DNA of 7,310 bases from contig JAITIB010000030.1 of assembly GCA_031279675.1 (NCBI GenBank), forward strand, positions 1 to 7,310, given 5' to 3'. The notes under the pieces were generated by a model that saw nothing but the letters and a program-made list of their open reading frames with translations, ran no database searches and was not told the DNA's origin. The stretch comes from Puniceicoccales bacterium (GTDB lineage: Bacteria > Verrucomicrobiota > Verrucomicrobiia > Opitutales > UBA953). This document shows positions 6,525 through 7,310 of the stretch, piece after piece (the stretch's first letter is position 1; every line of letters starts with the position of its first letter). A program made the translations under genes and the position numbers.

Positions 6525-6582
6525 GCGGGGGATAAATCCCCCGCTCCGAAAGCGGGACTAAAGTCCCGCACTCCATAATTGG
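6525..6582 (+). repeat. Two-hairpin REP/BIME-like unit, copy 2
   Basis: Hairpin GCGGGGGAT-AA-ATCCCCCGC (6525-6544), linker TCCGAAA, hairpin GCGGGACT-AA-AGTCCCGC (6552-6569), tail ACTCCATAATTGG (6570-6582). Bases 6546-6582 are repeated exactly at 6619-6655 (37 bases, 73-bp period). Confidence 0.85.
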
Positions 6583-6601
6583 TCGACGGCGACAGACGTG
6601 A

Positions 6602-6655
6602 GGGACAGTGTCCCGCACCCGAAAGCGGGACTAAAGTCCCGCACTCCATAATTGG
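6602..6655 (+). repeat. Two-hairpin REP/BIME-like unit, copy 3
   Basis: Short palindrome GGGACA-G-TGTCCC (6602-6614), linker ending CCGAAA, hairpin GCGGGACT-AA-AGTCCCGC (6625-6642), tail ACTCCATAATTGG (6643-6655). From 6619 on it is identical to copy 2. The first hairpin differs in sequence but is still self-complementary. Confidence 0.85.
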
Positions 6656-7063
6656 ACGCCTTTTCACCAACAACAAAACCGGCGGCTTGGGTAAATCCAA
6701 GGACGTTGGTGTTGGCGGTGGCGCTGGGAACGGTGGCGGTCATGTGGCGTTGTCGGCAAGGTTCAGAAAGGATTCAGAAGGGGGAGCGCAAGCAGTTTTT
6801 TCAAAATATTGTGCGCAGCACGAGAAAACAGGGGGAAGCGGCTTGCTTCGTTGCCGATGCAAGGCGTCCAGTGGACGCTCTTTTGGTCCTCTCCGCAGCG
6901 GGCATGTGGCCGGATGTCGATCGGCGCCGCCGTCGGCATGTTCGCAAATTCCCAACCCCTTGGTGGGTTCCGCCGTCATGGGCATTTATTCCGGGGTTTT
7001 GCGCAAAATCAGCGCGCCAGCAGGGGACACAAATTTTCCCAGAAAATACTTGCAAACGAGACC
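6656..7063. other. Intergenic stretch with no recognisable gene
   Basis: About 400 bases with open frames on both strands but none I accept. The best plus-strand frame starts at a TTG inside the repeat tail (6652), has one short hydrophobic patch and then Arg/Trp-rich, off-family sequence. A perfect small hairpin GCGTCC-AGT-GGACGC lies at 6864-6878, followed by TCTTTT. A 6-bp dyad ATTTTC-CCA-GAAAAT lies at 7033-7047. The stretch could be decayed coding or repeat sequence. Confidence 0.5.
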
Positions 7064-7103
7064 CATAATCAATTTCTGTTATTGAGAATGAGTCTTATGC
7101 TCA
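7064..7103 (+). promoter_or_regulatory. Possible -10 element and Fur-box-like dyad upstream of the right-edge gene
   Basis: CATAAT (7064-7069) matches the -10 consensus at five of six positions, but no good -35 lies 16-18 bases upstream. TGAGAAT-G-AGTCTTA (7083-7097) is a 7-1-7 inverted repeat. It matches the Fur model TGATAAT-N-ATTATCA at 10 of 14 positions, just downstream of where transcription from that -10 would begin. The TGAG (7083) and CTCA (7100) ends also pair. It is suggestive of iron-type repression of the gene starting at 7252, but weak. Confidence 0.22.
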
Positions 7104-7175
7104 CAGAAAAACCAGTCCATCGCTGCAATTCCCATTCGGATTCGGCGCGCCTGTCCCTTCATCCAGACGGAGGCC

Positions 7176-7200
7176 CTGCCCTGCCCTGCCGTGCCGTGCC
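7176..7200 (+). repeat. Pentanucleotide tandem repeat, five units
   Basis: Three CTGCC units (7176-7190) are followed by two GTGCC units (7191-7200) in the region before the right-edge gene, about 50 bases from its ATG. Such a repeat can vary in number by slippage. Being non-coding, length change would alter leader length or promoter spacing, not frame. Confidence 0.75.
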
Positions 7201-7251
7201 CTCAATCTTTCCACAGGCAAAACCAACAACAAGAACACAGATAGAAACCAT

Positions 7252-7310
7252 ATGAAAATCAGACACCTGCTGCTCGCCGCAGCATCGCTCACCGCCCTTG
7301 CCGTGCCCGC
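7252..7310 (+). CDS. Start of an exported protein (signal peptide only, truncated by window edge)
   Basis: ATG at 7252 opens 19 full codons to the window end: MKIRHLLLAAASLTALAVP, with the next codon beginning GC (probably Ala). Positive residues K2 and R4 followed by a Leu/Ala-rich core make a standard Sec signal peptide. The mature protein is not visible, so no function can be given. No strong Shine-Dalgarno precedes it (the preceding bases are A-rich, AGATAGAAACCAT), which lowers certainty about the start. A TonB-dependent receptor or another surface protein would fit the Fur-like site upstream, but that is speculation. Confidence 0.6.
   Translation, partial: MKIRHLLLAAASLTALAVP

Noticed and set aside
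6090..6578. Overlapping 140-170 codon frames across the repeat region (both strands)
   Set aside because: They run through the 20-G tract and the palindromic units. Peptides such as GDLSP and VRDFSPAFG are translations of the repeats.
6525..6655. CRISPR array
   Set aside because: Two 37-base direct repeats at 73-bp period superficially fit, but the third unit is inverted, the intervening sequence contains another palindrome, and there are no further repeats or cas genes.
6864..6885. Hairpin GCGTCC-AGT-GGACGC followed by TCTTTT as a rho-independent terminator
   Set aside because: There is no plus-strand gene upstream for it to serve, the stem is only six pairs, and the T-run is short and interrupted.
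6652..7068. 138-codon frame with a short hydrophobic stretch
   Set aside because: It starts with TTG inside a repeat tail, has no ribosome binding site, and its later part (DRRRRRHVRK, PTPWWVPP) looks like chance translation. I cannot exclude a decayed gene.

Overview
The window looks like a high-GC, Gram-negative genome segment, most likely Verrucomicrobiota and probably near Opitutaceae. This is inferred from a PEP-CTERM-tagged exported protein, an N-terminus resembling autotransporter-associated beta-strand proteins, dense palindromic intergenic repeats, and a variant uvrC-uvrA pair. No rRNA or other taxonomic marker is present, so the placement is a judgement from style, not proof.

Layout. 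At the left edge, on the minus strand, is the 5' part of a secreted-protein gene (start at 267, running off at position 1). An in-frame run of 11 C (coding strand) lies before its signal peptide. A 210-bp divergent intergenic region (268-477) holds a long near-perfect hairpin (308-356) and a possible promoter for the rightward genes. On the plus strand follow uvrC (478-1950) and, 64 bp later, a UvrA-family gene (2015-4966), probably one operon for nucleotide excision repair. Both proteins depart from the textbook form. UvrC lacks the central cysteine cluster and is short. UvrA lacks the first CxxC pair of its first zinc module but keeps both ATPase sites and an intact C-terminal zinc finger.

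Convergent to uvrA, with stop codons directly abutting (TGA at 4964-4966, TAA read from 4969-4967), is a minus-strand gene (6010-4967) for a formylglycine-generating-enzyme-like (SUMF1 fold) protein. It has a signal peptide and a PEP-CTERM anchor but no active-site cysteine pair.

From 6011 to 7251 I see no convincing gene. This 1.2-kb stretch is a repeat-rich intergenic region: a pair of oppositely oriented palindromic elements (6135-6230), a run of 20 G (6285-6304), a cluster of small hairpins (6334-6385), and three copies of a two-hairpin REP/BIME-like unit (6388-6655). The stems of that unit vary with compensation. The last part (7064-7251) looks like a promoter/leader region, with a weak Fur-box-like dyad and a pentanucleotide repeat. 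It leads into the first 59 bases of another exported-protein gene (7252 onward).

Functionally, the core is a DNA-repair pair flanked by cell-surface genes. The most notable points are the homopolymer that could switch the left-edge gene on and off, and the structurally conserved palindromic units on the right.
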